Shown here one piece after another: positions 1-9,882 of a DNA stretch of 23,184 nt. Positions within the stretch are counted from its first letter, which is position 1; every line of letters starts with the position of its first letter. The notes beneath the pieces are model-generated. The model did no database searches, was not told the DNA's origin, and worked only from the letters and a program-made list of their open reading frames with translations. Position numbers and translations under genes: made by a program. The DNA comes from an uncultured Novosphingobium sp. (GTDB lineage: Bacteria; Pseudomonadota; Alphaproteobacteria; Sphingomonadales; Sphingomonadaceae): positions 1-23,184 of the forward strand of contig CALLNA010000032.1 in the NCBI GenBank assembly GCA_938005655.1, read 5' to 3'.

Positions 1-554
1 CCGTCTGGGCGCGCGATGCGGCCAAGGCCTTCTACGAGGAGGTGAAGGCCCGGGTCGACGCGGGGCTGGCCGCCGTGTCCAACGAGCGCGTGCGCCTGAT
101 GTTCGTGGGGCGCGGGCTGTGGAGCGAGATGGGCTTCTACCAGCGCTGGGAGGAAAGCCACGGCGCGGTCTTCGTCTGGTCGATGTACCTGGCCCTCGCC
201 GCCGACGGCTATATCCGCGACACCTCGGGCGGGCGCGATCCGCTGCGGGCGCTCGCCTCGCGCTTTATCACCATGGGCGACGAATTGCGGATGCCGACCT
301 GGGCCGGGCCATGGAACGTCCAGCAGGCCGATACCCACGCGATCGACGCCGTAGTCGCGCTGTCCGACGCCGATCCCTTCGTGGTGCGCGCGCTGCGCGA
401 GGCGGGCTATCCGGTGCTGGAGCTGACTGCCGACAACTTCAACCGCGAGAGCGAGGACGGGGCGGCGATCGACGCGCAGATCACCGCCTTCATCGAAGGC
501 CCCGCGACCCAGCGCGCCGAGGCCCGGCGGGAGGCGGCGAATGTCGGCGCTTGA
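1..554 (+). CDS. 2-hydroxyacyl-CoA dehydratase-like protein (HgdB family), C-terminal part
   Basis: The gene enters from the left edge; its frame is open from base 3 and ends with TGA at 552–554, leaving about 183 C-terminal residues. Recognisable family segments are LMFVGRGLWSEMGFYQRWEE, then GAVFVWSMYLALAADGYIR, then DPLRALASRF, and near the end a GYPVLEL.AD segment before the final helix. These match the second domain of the 2-hydroxyacyl-CoA dehydratase / benzoyl-CoA reductase D-component fold. Classical members bind a [4Fe-4S] cluster through cysteines and remove water from 2-hydroxyacyl-CoA. No cysteine occurs anywhere in the visible part, and the usual ligand region reads VVALSDADPF (about 348–377). 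It may therefore be a cluster-free acyl-CoA-binding relative. It overlaps the next gene by 14 nt, so the two are probably co-translated. The family call is fairly safe; the substrate is unknown. Confidence 0.72.
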   Translation, partial: VWARDAAKAFYEEVKARVDAGLAAVSNERVRLMFVGRGLWSEMGFYQRWEESHGAVFVWSMYLALAADGYIRDTSGGRDPLRALASRFITMGDELRMPTWAGPWNVQQADTHAIDAVVALSDADPFVVRALREAGYPVLELTADNFNRESEDGAAIDAQITAFIEGPATQRAEARREAANVGA

Positions 555-1716
555 GGGCCTGCGGATCGTCGACTTCTCGCGTTTTTTGCCCGGCGCCTAT
601 GCGAGCTGGATCGCCGCCGACATGGGCGCGGAGGTGATCCGCATCGAGCACCCGCGCGAACTGGCCAAGCAGGACGCGATGTTCGGTGCCGACGACAACG
701 CCGAAGCCGCCGCCCGCCGCCGCGCCCGCCCGACCTGGACCCGCAACAAGCGCAGCCTGCTCATCAACCCCGGCAGCGCCGCTGCGCGACCCGTGCTCGA
801 AAAGCTGATCGCCAAGGCCGACGTGCTGCTCGAGGACTACCGCCCCGGCGTGCTGGCCGCGATGGGTTACGGATACGAGACGCTAGCCGCGCTCAACCCG
901 CGCCTGATCTACCTCTCGGTCAGCTTCGCCGGACAGACCGGGCCGTTTTCCGGCAAGGCCGGGCACGATCCCGCCGCCCTGGCCCTAGCGGGCGCGCTGT
1001 CGCGGCTCAATGGTTTGCCGACGCCTTCGCTGCCGGGCTTGCAGGTGGCCGACGTGCTCACCGGCGCCCATGCGACCATCGCCATGCTGCTCGCCCTCCA
1101 GGCGCGCGAGCGGAGCGGCAGGGGCCAGCACGTCGACGTCGCCATGTCCGAGGCTTCGCTGCCGCTGCTGATCGTCTCGATGGGCCGCCACGACGATCTC
1201 GCCACCATGCCCGCGCCGGGCGCCTGGCATCCCAAGGGCGGGGTCTGGGAATGCGCCGACGGCGGCTGGCTTTGCACGACCGACATGGAGCCGCGCTATT
1301 GGCAGCGGTTCTGCGAGGCGGTCGGCAAGCCCGAGATGATCCCGCTGCAACATGACGTGCAGCAGCATCCGCGAATGCGCGAGGAGCTGGCCGCGCTGTT
1401 CAAGACCCGCGGCCGCGACGAATGGTTCGCCCTGCTCTCCGCCGCCGATACGCAGGCCATGCCGGTCTATTCGCCCGAGGAGGCGCTGGCCCACCCGCAC
1501 ACCGTCGCGCGCGGCATGACCATGGAGGTCGCCGTGCCGGGGCAGGAGCCGGTGCGCCAGCTCGCCCTGCCGTTCATCCTGACGGGGACGCCCTCCGCTC
1601 CGCCGCAGGCCGCCGGCCTGCCCGGCGCGGATAATGCCGCGATCCTCGCCGAGTTGGGCCTTGACGAGACCGCGCTTGCCGCGGCGGGCGCGTTCTCGCC
1701 GGAGACACGGCCATGA
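541..1716 (+). CDS. Family III CoA-transferase (CaiB/BaiF type), first copy
   Basis: A 391-residue protein, the usual length for the CaiB/BaiF family, whose members move CoA between organic acids through an aspartyl-CoA thioester. The N-terminus has the Rossmann-like entry LEGLRIVDFSRFLPGAYAS with the following MGAEVIRIEHP. The segment LLEDYRPGVLAAMGYGYE is at about 96–113. The candidate catalytic aspartate is D171 in QVADVLTG, followed by the family signature RSGRGQHVDVAMSE. The ATG at 541 lies inside the end of the upstream dehydratase-like gene. Its own stop overlaps the ATG of a second, clearly different CoA-transferase, so all are one transcription unit. Substrates cannot be read from the sequence. 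A two-step exchange with the downstream paralogue, or formation of a heteromer, is inference. Confidence 0.9.
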   Translation: MSALEGLRIVDFSRFLPGAYASWIAADMGAEVIRIEHPRELAKQDAMFGADDNAEAAARRRARPTWTRNKRSLLINPGSAAARPVLEKLIAKADVLLEDYRPGVLAAMGYGYETLAALNPRLIYLSVSFAGQTGPFSGKAGHDPAALALAGALSRLNGLPTPSLPGLQVADVLTGAHATIAMLLALQARERSGRGQHVDVAMSEASLPLLIVSMGRHDDLATMPAPGAWHPKGGVWECADGGWLCTTDMEPRYWQRFCEAVGKPEMIPLQHDVQQHPRMREELAALFKTRGRDEWFALLSAADTQAMPVYSPEEALAHPHTVARGMTMEVAVPGQEPVRQLALPFILTGTPSAPPQAAGLPGADNAAILAELGLDETALAAAGAFSPETRP

Positions 1717-2897
1717 AGCCGCTCGCTGGGGTGCGCGTCGCCGACTTCACCCACGCCATCTCCGGCCCGACCTGCACCCAGATGCTCGCCCAGCTCGGCG
1801 CCGAGGTCATCAAGGTCGAGCCGCCCGAAAAGGGCGATGACTTCCGCCACTATACCGAGCATGCCGGCCTGCCCGGAATGAGCGTGCCCTTCGCCGCGGT
1901 GAACGCGGGCAAGCGCTCGATCACGCTCAACCTCAAGTCCGCGGGAGGGATCGATGCTGCGCGCAAATTGTGCAGCATGGCCGACGTGGTGGTCGAGAAC
2001 TACCGCCCCGGCGTGATCGCCCGCCTGGGCCTGGGCTACGAGGTGCTCAGGGCCGAAAACCCGCGCTTCGTCATGCTCTCGCTCTCCGGCTTCGGCCAGT
2101 CCGGCCCGATGCGCGACTGGGGCGCCTACGACCATATCGCCCAGGCCGTCTCGGGCATGGCGATCATGAACGCGACCCGCGACGGGCCGCTCAAGATCGG
2201 CATTCCGGTGGTCGACTCCTTCTCCGGCTACCTCGGCGTCATCGCGGTCCTTGCGGCCCTGCGCACCCGCGACGTGACGGGAGAAGGCCAGAACATCGAC
2301 GTCGCCATGCTCGACGCCGCGCTCAAGATCATGGGCACGGCGGCGAGCGTCTGGTCCTATACCGGCGAGAGCCCGCAAGGCACCGGCAACCGCGGCTTCC
2401 GCCTAGTCGCAACGGCGGAATACTATGCCACGGCCAAGGGCTGGATCGCGCTCGGCGCCAATCACCAGCACCAGATCGAGGCATTGTTCGACACCATCGG
2501 CCATCCCGAGATGCTGCGCGACCCGCGTTTCACCGATCACCAGGCGCGGGTCGAGAACTACGCCGCCCTCAAGGGCTGGCTCACCGAATACCTGCTGACC
2601 CGCGAGGCCGAGGAGCTGGAAGCCCGACTCACCGCCGCCAATGTGCCCGCCGCCATGCTGCGCGACGTCGGCCAGATCATGCAGCACCCGCACCTCGCCG
2701 CGCGCGACCTGGTGCAGGAGGCGCGCCTGCCCGGCCACGAGGCGCCGCTGGCGACGCTCGGCCCGGGCTTCGCGGTGGAGGCCGATGCCGAGCCGCCGCT
2801 GGTCCCGACCCTCGGCGCCGATACCGAGGCCGTGCTGGGCGAGCTTGGCTATTCGGCCAAGGACATCGCGCGGCTGCGCGCGGAGAAGGCGATCTGA
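1713..2897 (+). CDS. Family III CoA-transferase (CaiB/BaiF type), second copy
   Basis: A 394-residue CaiB/BaiF CoA-transferase starting at an ATG that overlaps the previous stop (ATGA at 1713–1716). N-terminal LAGVRVADFTHAISGPTCTQ and LGAEVIKVEPPEKGDD are classical. VVENYRPGVIARLGLGYEVL and LSLSGFGQSGPM follow, and the candidate nucleophile is D168 in IPVVDSFSG. The signature TGEGQNIDVAMLDAAL comes next. It is closer to the generic formyl-CoA-transferase/CaiB pattern than its upstream neighbour, so the pair is not a recent duplication. The stop codon shares one base with the ATG of the CapA-like gene (TGATG at 2895–2899), which implies translational coupling. Role inferred: activation or exchange of a CoA ester handled by the same operon. 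Confidence 0.9.
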   Translation: MKPLAGVRVADFTHAISGPTCTQMLAQLGAEVIKVEPPEKGDDFRHYTEHAGLPGMSVPFAAVNAGKRSITLNLKSAGGIDAARKLCSMADVVVENYRPGVIARLGLGYEVLRAENPRFVMLSLSGFGQSGPMRDWGAYDHIAQAVSGMAIMNATRDGPLKIGIPVVDSFSGYLGVIAVLAALRTRDVTGEGQNIDVAMLDAALKIMGTAASVWSYTGESPQGTGNRGFRLVATAEYYATAKGWIALGANHQHQIEALFDTIGHPEMLRDPRFTDHQARVENYAALKGWLTEYLLTREAEELEARLTAANVPAAMLRDVGQIMQHPHLAARDLVQEARLPGHEAPLATLGPGFAVEADAEPPLVPTLGADTEAVLGELGYSAKDIARLRAEKAI

Positions 2898-4000
2898 TGG
2901 CGACCGAAATCCTGCTGCTGGGCGACCTGATTCTCGACGTGCCCGAGCCGGATCACTGGCTCGCCGGGATCGCGCCCTGGACCCGCGCCGCCGACGTCGT
3001 GATCGGGCATGTCGAGGTGCCCTACACCACCAGCACCGACGAGCTGAAAGGCGACGTTCCCGCGCCCGGCGCGGACCCGGCGCACCTCGACGCCCTCGCC
3101 CGCGCCGGCTTCACCGCGGTCAGCCTCGCCAGCAACCACATGATGGACTGCGGCCCCGCCGGCCTCTCCGAGACCATCGCCGGCCTGGAGCGCAACGGCA
3201 TCGCCCATGCCGGCGCCGGCCCGAACCTCGCCGCAGCGCGGGTGCCCGCGCTGATCGACGCCGGAGGCCGGCGCATCGCCCTGCTCAGCTACAACTGCGT
3301 CGGCCCGGAAGCGAGCTGGGCCGCCGAGGACAAGGCCGGCTGCGCCTATGTCCGCGTCTTCGCGACGGACGGCGGCCCGAGCCGCCCCCAAGCCGACCTC
3401 GCCGAGATCGACCCCGCCTCGCTCGACGCAATGCGCGCCGACATCGCCGCCGCCCGCGCCCGGGCCGATCTCGTCGTCGTCGCCCTCCACAAGGGCGTGA
3501 CCCACCGCCCCGCCGAGCTTGCTCCCTACGAGCGTCCCCTCGCCCAGGCGGCGGTCGAAGCCGGGGCGGACGTCGTCGTCGGCCACCATGCCCACATCGT
3601 CCGCGGGATCGAGTTCCACAGGGGCAAGCCGATCTTCCACGGCCTCGGCAACGGCGTCGTCGTCACCCATGCGCTGAGCCCGGCGCAGGACCATCCCGCC
3701 CGCGCCGAATGGGCCGAGCGACGCAAGCGGATGTTCGGCTTCGAGCCCGATCCCGCCTACCCCCTGGCGCCGTTCCACCCCGAGGCGGTGAACGGGATGA
3801 TCGGCCGCCTGGAGTGGCGCGAGGACGGCTCGCTCGCCGCCGGCTTCCTGCCCACCTGGAGCGAGCCGCCGGGCCGCCCGGTGCCCGCGGGAAGCCGGGC
3901 GCAGGCGGTCGCCGACTATATCGCGGCGATCACCCGGCGTGCCGGCCTGCCGCCGCTGCGCATCGCCGACGAGGGCGAAGGCCGCTTCGCGATCTCCTGA
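2897..4000 (+). CDS. CapA-family (poly-gamma-glutamate synthesis/metallophosphatase-like) protein
   Basis: A 367-residue protein beginning at the ATG that overlaps the upstream stop. It carries the CapA pattern of the calcineurin-like metallophosphatase fold: LLLGDLILD at the N-terminus, SLASNHMMDCGPAGL at about 75–90, IAHAGAGPNLAAAR, ALHKGVTHRP, VVVGHHAHIVRGIEF and KPIFHGLGNGV. The likely metal-binding residues are the early Asp, the Asn-His pair of SNH and the His residues of GHHAH. There is no signal peptide, so it is predicted to be cytoplasmic, unlike membrane-anchored CapA of capsule operons. The position where many members have N-x-E reads GHVEVPYT. Nothing nearby makes capsule or polyglutamate. 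Its place behind two CoA-transferases suggests hydrolysis of an amide, ester or phosphoester in that pathway, which is inference only. Confidence 0.78.
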   Translation: MATEILLLGDLILDVPEPDHWLAGIAPWTRAADVVIGHVEVPYTTSTDELKGDVPAPGADPAHLDALARAGFTAVSLASNHMMDCGPAGLSETIAGLERNGIAHAGAGPNLAAARVPALIDAGGRRIALLSYNCVGPEASWAAEDKAGCAYVRVFATDGGPSRPQADLAEIDPASLDAMRADIAAARARADLVVVALHKGVTHRPAELAPYERPLAQAAVEAGADVVVGHHAHIVRGIEFHRGKPIFHGLGNGVVVTHALSPAQDHPARAEWAERRKRMFGFEPDPAYPLAPFHPEAVNGMIGRLEWREDGSLAAGFLPTWSEPPGRPVPAGSRAQAVADYIAAITRRAGLPPLRIADEGEGRFAIS

Positions 4001-4020
4001 TGCCGCGCTAAGGCGGCCTT

Positions 4021-4281
4021 ATGGACTTCAACGACCAGCTCCGCCGCTACTTCGGCACCGACGACCTCGCCGCCATCACCCCCGCCGCGCTCGCCGGCGG
4101 GATCGAGCGGATGGAGGTCGATTTCGGCCTCGAAACCGACCGCAACCGCCGCTTCGCGCTCTGGACCCTGATGCACATGCTCGGCGCCGCGCCGGACCTC
4201 GACTTGGCCTTCGCGGAGGAGGCCGACCGCCAGGCCGCGCGCCAGTTCATGGACTTGCTCGACAGAGCCCAGGACGGTTGA
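4021..4281 (+). CDS. Small conserved acidic protein of unknown function
   Basis: An 86-residue ORF with an ATG preceded by an AAGG-containing Shine-Dalgarno-like stretch about 7 nt upstream, located 20 nt after the CapA-like stop. Codon use has the same G/C-ending third positions as its neighbours. The protein is soluble and predicted all-helical, with many Asp/Glu; the centre reads RFALWTLMHMLGAAPDLDLAF, then an AARQFMDLLDRA end. It resembles small hypothetical proteins I associate with sphingomonad genomes, but I recognise no domain. It ends just before the MFS gene and may be in the same transcript. Function unknown. Confidence 0.65.
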   Translation: MDFNDQLRRYFGTDDLAAITPAALAGGIERMEVDFGLETDRNRRFALWTLMHMLGAAPDLDLAFAEEADRQAARQFMDLLDRAQDG

Positions 4282-4321
4282 GCGCTTGCCCGTCGCCCGG
4301 CTTTGCGTCACGGACGCGGGG

Positions 4322-5713
4322 ATGGACGGGATGGAACCTACGGACGGCCTGACGGGCGCCCGCCGCTGGTGGGCGGTGCTTTCGATCACGCTCGGCACGA
4401 TCCTCACCACGATCAGCGGCTCGATGATCAACATCGCCCTGCCGATCCTGTCGCGCGACCTCCATGTCACCGACTCGGCGGCGGTGCTGGTGGTCACGGT
4501 CTACCAGCTCATCCTGATGATGACCCTGCTGCCGTTCTCGGCGCTCGGCGACCGGCTCGGCCACCGGGCGGTCTATCAGTACGGCCAGGTGATCTTCGTC
4601 GTCGCGACCCTCCTCAGCTTCTTCGCGCAGAGCCTGCCGTTCCTTCTCCTCGTCCGAGCGTTCCAGGCGGTCGGCGCGGCAGGGGCGATGAGCGTCAGCG
4701 CGGCGCTGATCCGGCAGGTCTATCCCGCCGCGCGGCTCGGGCGCGGGCTCAGCCTCAATACGGTGATGGCCGCCGGCTTCGCCACGCTGGCCCCGACCGT
4801 CGGCGGCATGATCCTCGCCGTGGCGCGCTGGCCCTGGCTGTTCGCGGCGCTGGTGCCGTTCGGGGTGATCTCGATCATCGCCGGGCGCAAGGCGCTGCCC
4901 GAACCGATGATCCACGAGACCCCGTTCGACGTCGCGGGCGCGGTGCTCTGCGCGGCGACCTTCGGCTTCGCCGTCATCGGCCTCGAATCCGGCCTGCATG
5001 GGGATTCGCCGGTGATCTCGGGGGCGCTGGTCCTGCTCGGCCTCGGCATCGGCGTGATCTTCGTACGCCGCGAACTGGGCCAGGCGCGGCCGATGCTGCC
5101 GGTCGACCTGCTCGAGCAGCGCGACATCGCCCTGCCCGCGATCGCGCTGTTCGCCGGCTACCTCTCCTCGATGATCATCATGCTGGTCCTGCCATTCACC
5201 CTGCAACAGGGCTACGGCTTCAGCCCGGCCGCGGCCGGCGCGGTGCTGGCACCCTGGCCGCTGATCACCATGTTCGTCGCCCCCGCCGCCGGCACCTTGT
5301 CGGACCGCTATCCCGCCGGCCTGCTCGGCGGGATCGGCATGGTCGTCGGCATCGCCGGCCTCCTCAGCCTGGCCCTGCTTCCCGCCGCGCCGAGCCATTT
5401 CGACCTCGTCTGGCGCATCCTGGTCTGCGGCTTCGGCTTTGGCATGTTCTATTCGCCCAACGCCCGGCAGATCGTCGCCGCCGCCCCCGTCACCCGCACC
5501 GCCGCGGCGGGCGCGCTGACCACCACGATCCGCGGCGCGGCGCAGACGCTGGGCGCGACCGCCGTCGCCGCCCTGCTCGCCTCGGGCTTCGGCATCGGTC
5601 CAGCCGCCGCCTATATCGCCGCAGGCCTGGCCGGAATCGCCGGGCTGTGCTGCTTCCTCGTGCTGCGCCCGCCCGTGCGCCACATCGGCATGGAGGAGCT
5701 GCCGGACCTTTGA
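4322..5713 (+). CDS. MFS transporter, DHA2-like (14-TM type) exporter
   Basis: About 463 residues rich in hydrophobic segments, consistent with a 14-helix DHA2 drug:H+ antiporter-type permease in the inner membrane. The first helix contains TILTTISGSMINIALPIL, the position of the DHA2 motif that usually has Asp. The loop 2–3 motif A analogue is SALGDRLGHRAVYQYGQ, and the helix 5 motif C analogue lies in NTVMAAGFATLAPTVGGMIL. A second-half motif A copy occurs in AGTLSDRYPAGLLGG. The frame is open upstream to a TTG at 4286. I prefer ATG 4322 (alternative ATG 4331) because the preceding residues are not membrane-like and no good Shine-Dalgarno precedes the TTG. The substrate is unknown; proximity to the acyl-CoA operon might imply export of its substrate or product. 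Confidence 0.87.
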   Translation: MDGMEPTDGLTGARRWWAVLSITLGTILTTISGSMINIALPILSRDLHVTDSAAVLVVTVYQLILMMTLLPFSALGDRLGHRAVYQYGQVIFVVATLLSFFAQSLPFLLLVRAFQAVGAAGAMSVSAALIRQVYPAARLGRGLSLNTVMAAGFATLAPTVGGMILAVARWPWLFAALVPFGVISIIAGRKALPEPMIHETPFDVAGAVLCAATFGFAVIGLESGLHGDSPVISGALVLLGLGIGVIFVRRELGQARPMLPVDLLEQRDIALPAIALFAGYLSSMIIMLVLPFTLQQGYGFSPAAAGAVLAPWPLITMFVAPAAGTLSDRYPAGLLGGIGMVVGIAGLLSLALLPAAPSHFDLVWRILVCGFGFGMFYSPNARQIVAAAPVTRTAAAGALTTTIRGAAQTLGATAVAALLASGFGIGPAAAYIAAGLAGIAGLCCFLVLRPPVRHIGMEELPDL

Positions 5714-5734
5714 CGTGTCCGGCCGGTCGCAATA

Positions 5735-5752
5735 GTGTCATCGAACCGTAAC
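5735..5752 (+). promoter_or_regulatory. Pho-box-like direct repeat upstream of ppk1
   Basis: Two heptamers, GTGTCAT (5735–5741) and CCGTAAC (5746–5752), are separated by 4 bp, giving the 11-bp periodicity of PhoB sites (consensus CTGTCAT-N4-CTGTCAC). They match 6/7 and 5/7 positions. The site lies 20 bp before the first possible ppk1 start, in a 58-bp gap after the MFS gene. Phosphate control of ppk genes is known in other proteobacteria; here it is a prediction. Confidence 0.45.
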
Positions 5753-5771
5753 ATCGAGACAGCATCGCGCG

Positions 5772-7922
<2,151 letters not shown>

Positions 7923-7934
7923 GAGGCGCGCGGC

Positions 7935-9410
7935 ATGGCCCTGCGCGAGCGCCTCGCCGGTTCCCGGATGGATCAGCGGCGCGCGATCATCGACATCGGC
8001 TCCAACACCGTGCGGCTGGTGATCTACGCCGGCTCACCGCGCGCGCCGACGGTGGTCTTCAACGAGAAGGTCACGGCCCGGCTCGGCAAGGGCGTGGCCG
8101 AGACCGGCCTGCTGAACGACAAGGCGAGCGCCAGCGCCCTGGCCGCCCTGGCACGCTACCGGACGTTGCTCGATGCCTCGGGCGTGACCCGGGTCGACAC
8201 CGTCGCCACGGCGGCGGTACGCGATGCCGCGAACGGGCCGGAGTTCCTCGCCAGGGTCGCAGCCCTGGGTCTCGCCCCGCGCCTGCTCTCGGGCCTGGAG
8301 GAGGCCGAGACCAGCGCCTGGGGCGTCCTTGCGGCCTTTCCCGGGGCGCACGGCATCGTCGGCGACCTCGGCGGCGGCAGCCTGGAGCTGACCGACATCG
8401 CGGGCGACCATTGCGAGCACGGCGTCAGCCTGCCCTGGGGCTCGCTGCGCCTGAAGGCTTTGCGCGCAGTGGGTCCGGCCAAGTTCGGCCGTCACATCCG
8501 GCAGGAGCTGAAATCCGTGGGCTGGTCGGGCCGCAAGGGCCTGCCGTTGTACCTGGTCGGCGGATCGTGCCGCGCGCTGGCGCAATATGCCAAGCACGTG
8601 CTGGACTGGCCGGTCGACGATCCGCACGGCTTCGAGCTTGCCCCGGAACGCGCGGTCAGCCTGTTCCGCCCGCTCGGGCAGCAGGGCCAGCTCGACGGCC
8701 CGATTCCCGGCATCTCCGCCTCGCGCCTCGCCGCCTTGCCCGACGCGGCCGCCCTGATCGTCAACCTGGTGCGGGAGCTCAAGCCGTCGAAGCTCGTGTT
8801 CTCCTCGTGGGGACTGCGCGAAGGGCTGCTCTACCGAAAGCTCAGCCGCAAGGAGCGTGCGCAGGACGTGATGCTGGCCAGCATCGCCAGTTTCGCCGAA
8901 GACCTCGGCACGCCGGCCGGCCGCGCCGCGATGATCGCGGAGTGGACCAAGGGCGTCGCTGCGAACGGGCAGGAGACGCTCCGCCTGGCCGCGACCCATC
9001 TCGCGCTCGCCTCGCTGCGGCTGGAGCCCAACCTGCGCGCGTCCCACTCGGTCGACTGGGCCTTGCGCAAGCGCTGGATCGGGCTCGATGCCGAGGGCCG
9101 GGCGATGCTGGCCGCAGCCCTGCTCGCCAATGCCGGCCGGCTGCCGGTTCCGGGCACCCTCGCCCGGATCGCCTCGCCCACGGCCCTGCGCGATGCGACG
9201 GCCTGGGGCCTCGCCGTGCGGCTGGCCCGCAAGTTCAGCGGCTCTTCGCCGCAACCGCTTGCCCACAGCACGCTCACGCCTGCGGACGGCAGGCTCGTGC
9301 TGGCCGTCCGCCCGCCCTACCAGGCGCTCGTCGCCGAGACCGTCGAGAAGGACCTGCGCCAGCTCGCCGCCTGGCTCAGGCTGGAACCCGCGGTCGAGCC
9401 GCTGCCGTGA
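7935..9410 (+). CDS. ppx: Exopolyphosphatase / guanosine pentaphosphate phosphohydrolase family protein
   Basis: 491 residues of the Ppx/GppA family, which removes terminal phosphates from polyphosphate or from pppGpp. The N-terminal ASKHA-fold phosphate-1 motif is IIDIGSNTVRLVIY at about 16–29, and the phosphate-2 motif is GDLGGGSLELTDI in the first half. The second half forms the longer helical (HD-like) region typical of ~500-residue Ppx proteins. AGGAGG (7921–7926) lies 8 nt before ATG 7935 and overlaps the ppk1 TAG stop, which supports this start; ATG 7968 is a shorter alternative. With ppk1 it forms the common ppk–ppx pair that sets polyphosphate levels. Sequence alone does not separate exopolyphosphatase from pppGpp hydrolase activity; context favours polyphosphate. 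Confidence 0.92.
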   Translation: MALRERLAGSRMDQRRAIIDIGSNTVRLVIYAGSPRAPTVVFNEKVTARLGKGVAETGLLNDKASASALAALARYRTLLDASGVTRVDTVATAAVRDAANGPEFLARVAALGLAPRLLSGLEEAETSAWGVLAAFPGAHGIVGDLGGGSLELTDIAGDHCEHGVSLPWGSLRLKALRAVGPAKFGRHIRQELKSVGWSGRKGLPLYLVGGSCRALAQYAKHVLDWPVDDPHGFELAPERAVSLFRPLGQQGQLDGPIPGISASRLAALPDAAALIVNLVRELKPSKLVFSSWGLREGLLYRKLSRKERAQDVMLASIASFAEDLGTPAGRAAMIAEWTKGVAANGQETLRLAATHLALASLRLEPNLRASHSVDWALRKRWIGLDAEGRAMLAAALLANAGRLPVPGTLARIASPTALRDATAWGLAVRLARKFSGSSPQPLAHSTLTPADGRLVLAVRPPYQALVAETVEKDLRQLAAWLRLEPAVEPLP

Positions 9411-9503
9411 AAGCGGCGCGCCGGGCGCCTCTCGCGACGCGCGGCGGATAATTCCGGCAAGCCGGCGGTTCTTCATCACACACCCCAAGACCAGGAGGAG
9501 GCC

Positions 9504-9794
9504 ATGCCCGCCCGCAAATGGTCGCGCGAAGTGACCGAACATTCCGACGCCCTCGACCTTGAAGACAAGGTCTTCACCAAGGACGACCCCGCCGAGATCG
9601 CCCGTTCTCTGAAGCGCTCGGCCGAGCACAGCCGCCGCCGCAAGGGAACCCCGCTGCAATCGGCGATGGGAATGCTGAACTTCTACATCAACCGCGCCGG
9701 CAAGAACCTGTCCAAGACCGACCACGCCAAGCTCGAACGCGCCAAGGACGAACTCCACGCCCTGTTCGAGAAACAGCGCGCGGCGAAGGCCTGA
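9504..9794 (+). CDS. DUF3175 family protein
   Basis: A 96-residue basic protein with a strong ribosome binding site (AGGAGGAG at 9493–9500). The sequence KWSREVTEHSDALDLEDKVF, followed by DDPAEIARSLKRSAEHSRRR, then MLNFYINRAGKNLS and a C-terminal helix, is what I know as DUF3175. This family is widespread in alphaproteobacteria and has no established biochemical role. The arginine/lysine-rich centre could contact nucleic acid, but that is speculation. It stands alone after ppx with a 93-bp gap and is the last chromosomal gene before the tRNA fragment. Confidence 0.82.
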   Translation: MPARKWSREVTEHSDALDLEDKVFTKDDPAEIARSLKRSAEHSRRRKGTPLQSAMGMLNFYINRAGKNLSKTDHAKLERAKDELHALFEKQRAAKA

Positions 9795-9816
9795 CGCCAG
9801 GCGATTTCGGAAAGAA

Positions 9817-9861
9817 TGGCGCGCCCGGAACGATTCGAACGTCCGACCCTCAGATTCGTAG
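9817..9861 (-). tRNA. 3' fragment of tRNA-Arg(ACG): candidate left attachment site (attL) of the ICE
   Basis: Read on the minus strand, 9861 to 9817 is the 3' part of a tRNA: anticodon loop CTACGAA (anticodon ACG), stem half TCTGA, variable GGGTC, T-arm GGACG-TTCGAAT-CGTTC (pairs perfectly apart from one G·T), acceptor strand CGGGCGC, G73 and encoded CCA. The 5' half is absent. Upstream sequence on that strand cannot pair with the anticodon stem, and no GCGCCCG acceptor strand is found in the next 150 bp. Retention of only the segment from anticodon loop to CCA is the expected scar of tyrosine-integrase insertion into a tRNA gene. The intact gene should lie at the other end of the element, outside the window. 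This copy is not a functional tRNA. Confidence 0.85.
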
Positions 9862-9882
9862 TTTTCTGCTCATAGGTTTCGC

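Noticed and set aside
4002..4017. GCCGC/GCGGC hairpin between the CapA-like gene and the small ORF as a terminator
   Set aside because: The stem is only 5 bp, followed by CTT and immediately by a start codon; more likely chance overlapping the ribosome binding region.
4247..5683. A 478-codon open frame antisense to the MFS transporter
   Set aside because: The composition is Asp/Glu/Arg/Gly/His low complexity with no recognisable motif, while the sense frame encodes a normal membrane transporter.
9415..9429. GGCGC-loop-GCGCC hairpin after ppx as a terminator
   Set aside because: The 5-bp stem is not followed by a T-tract, and such small GC palindromes are common in this composition.
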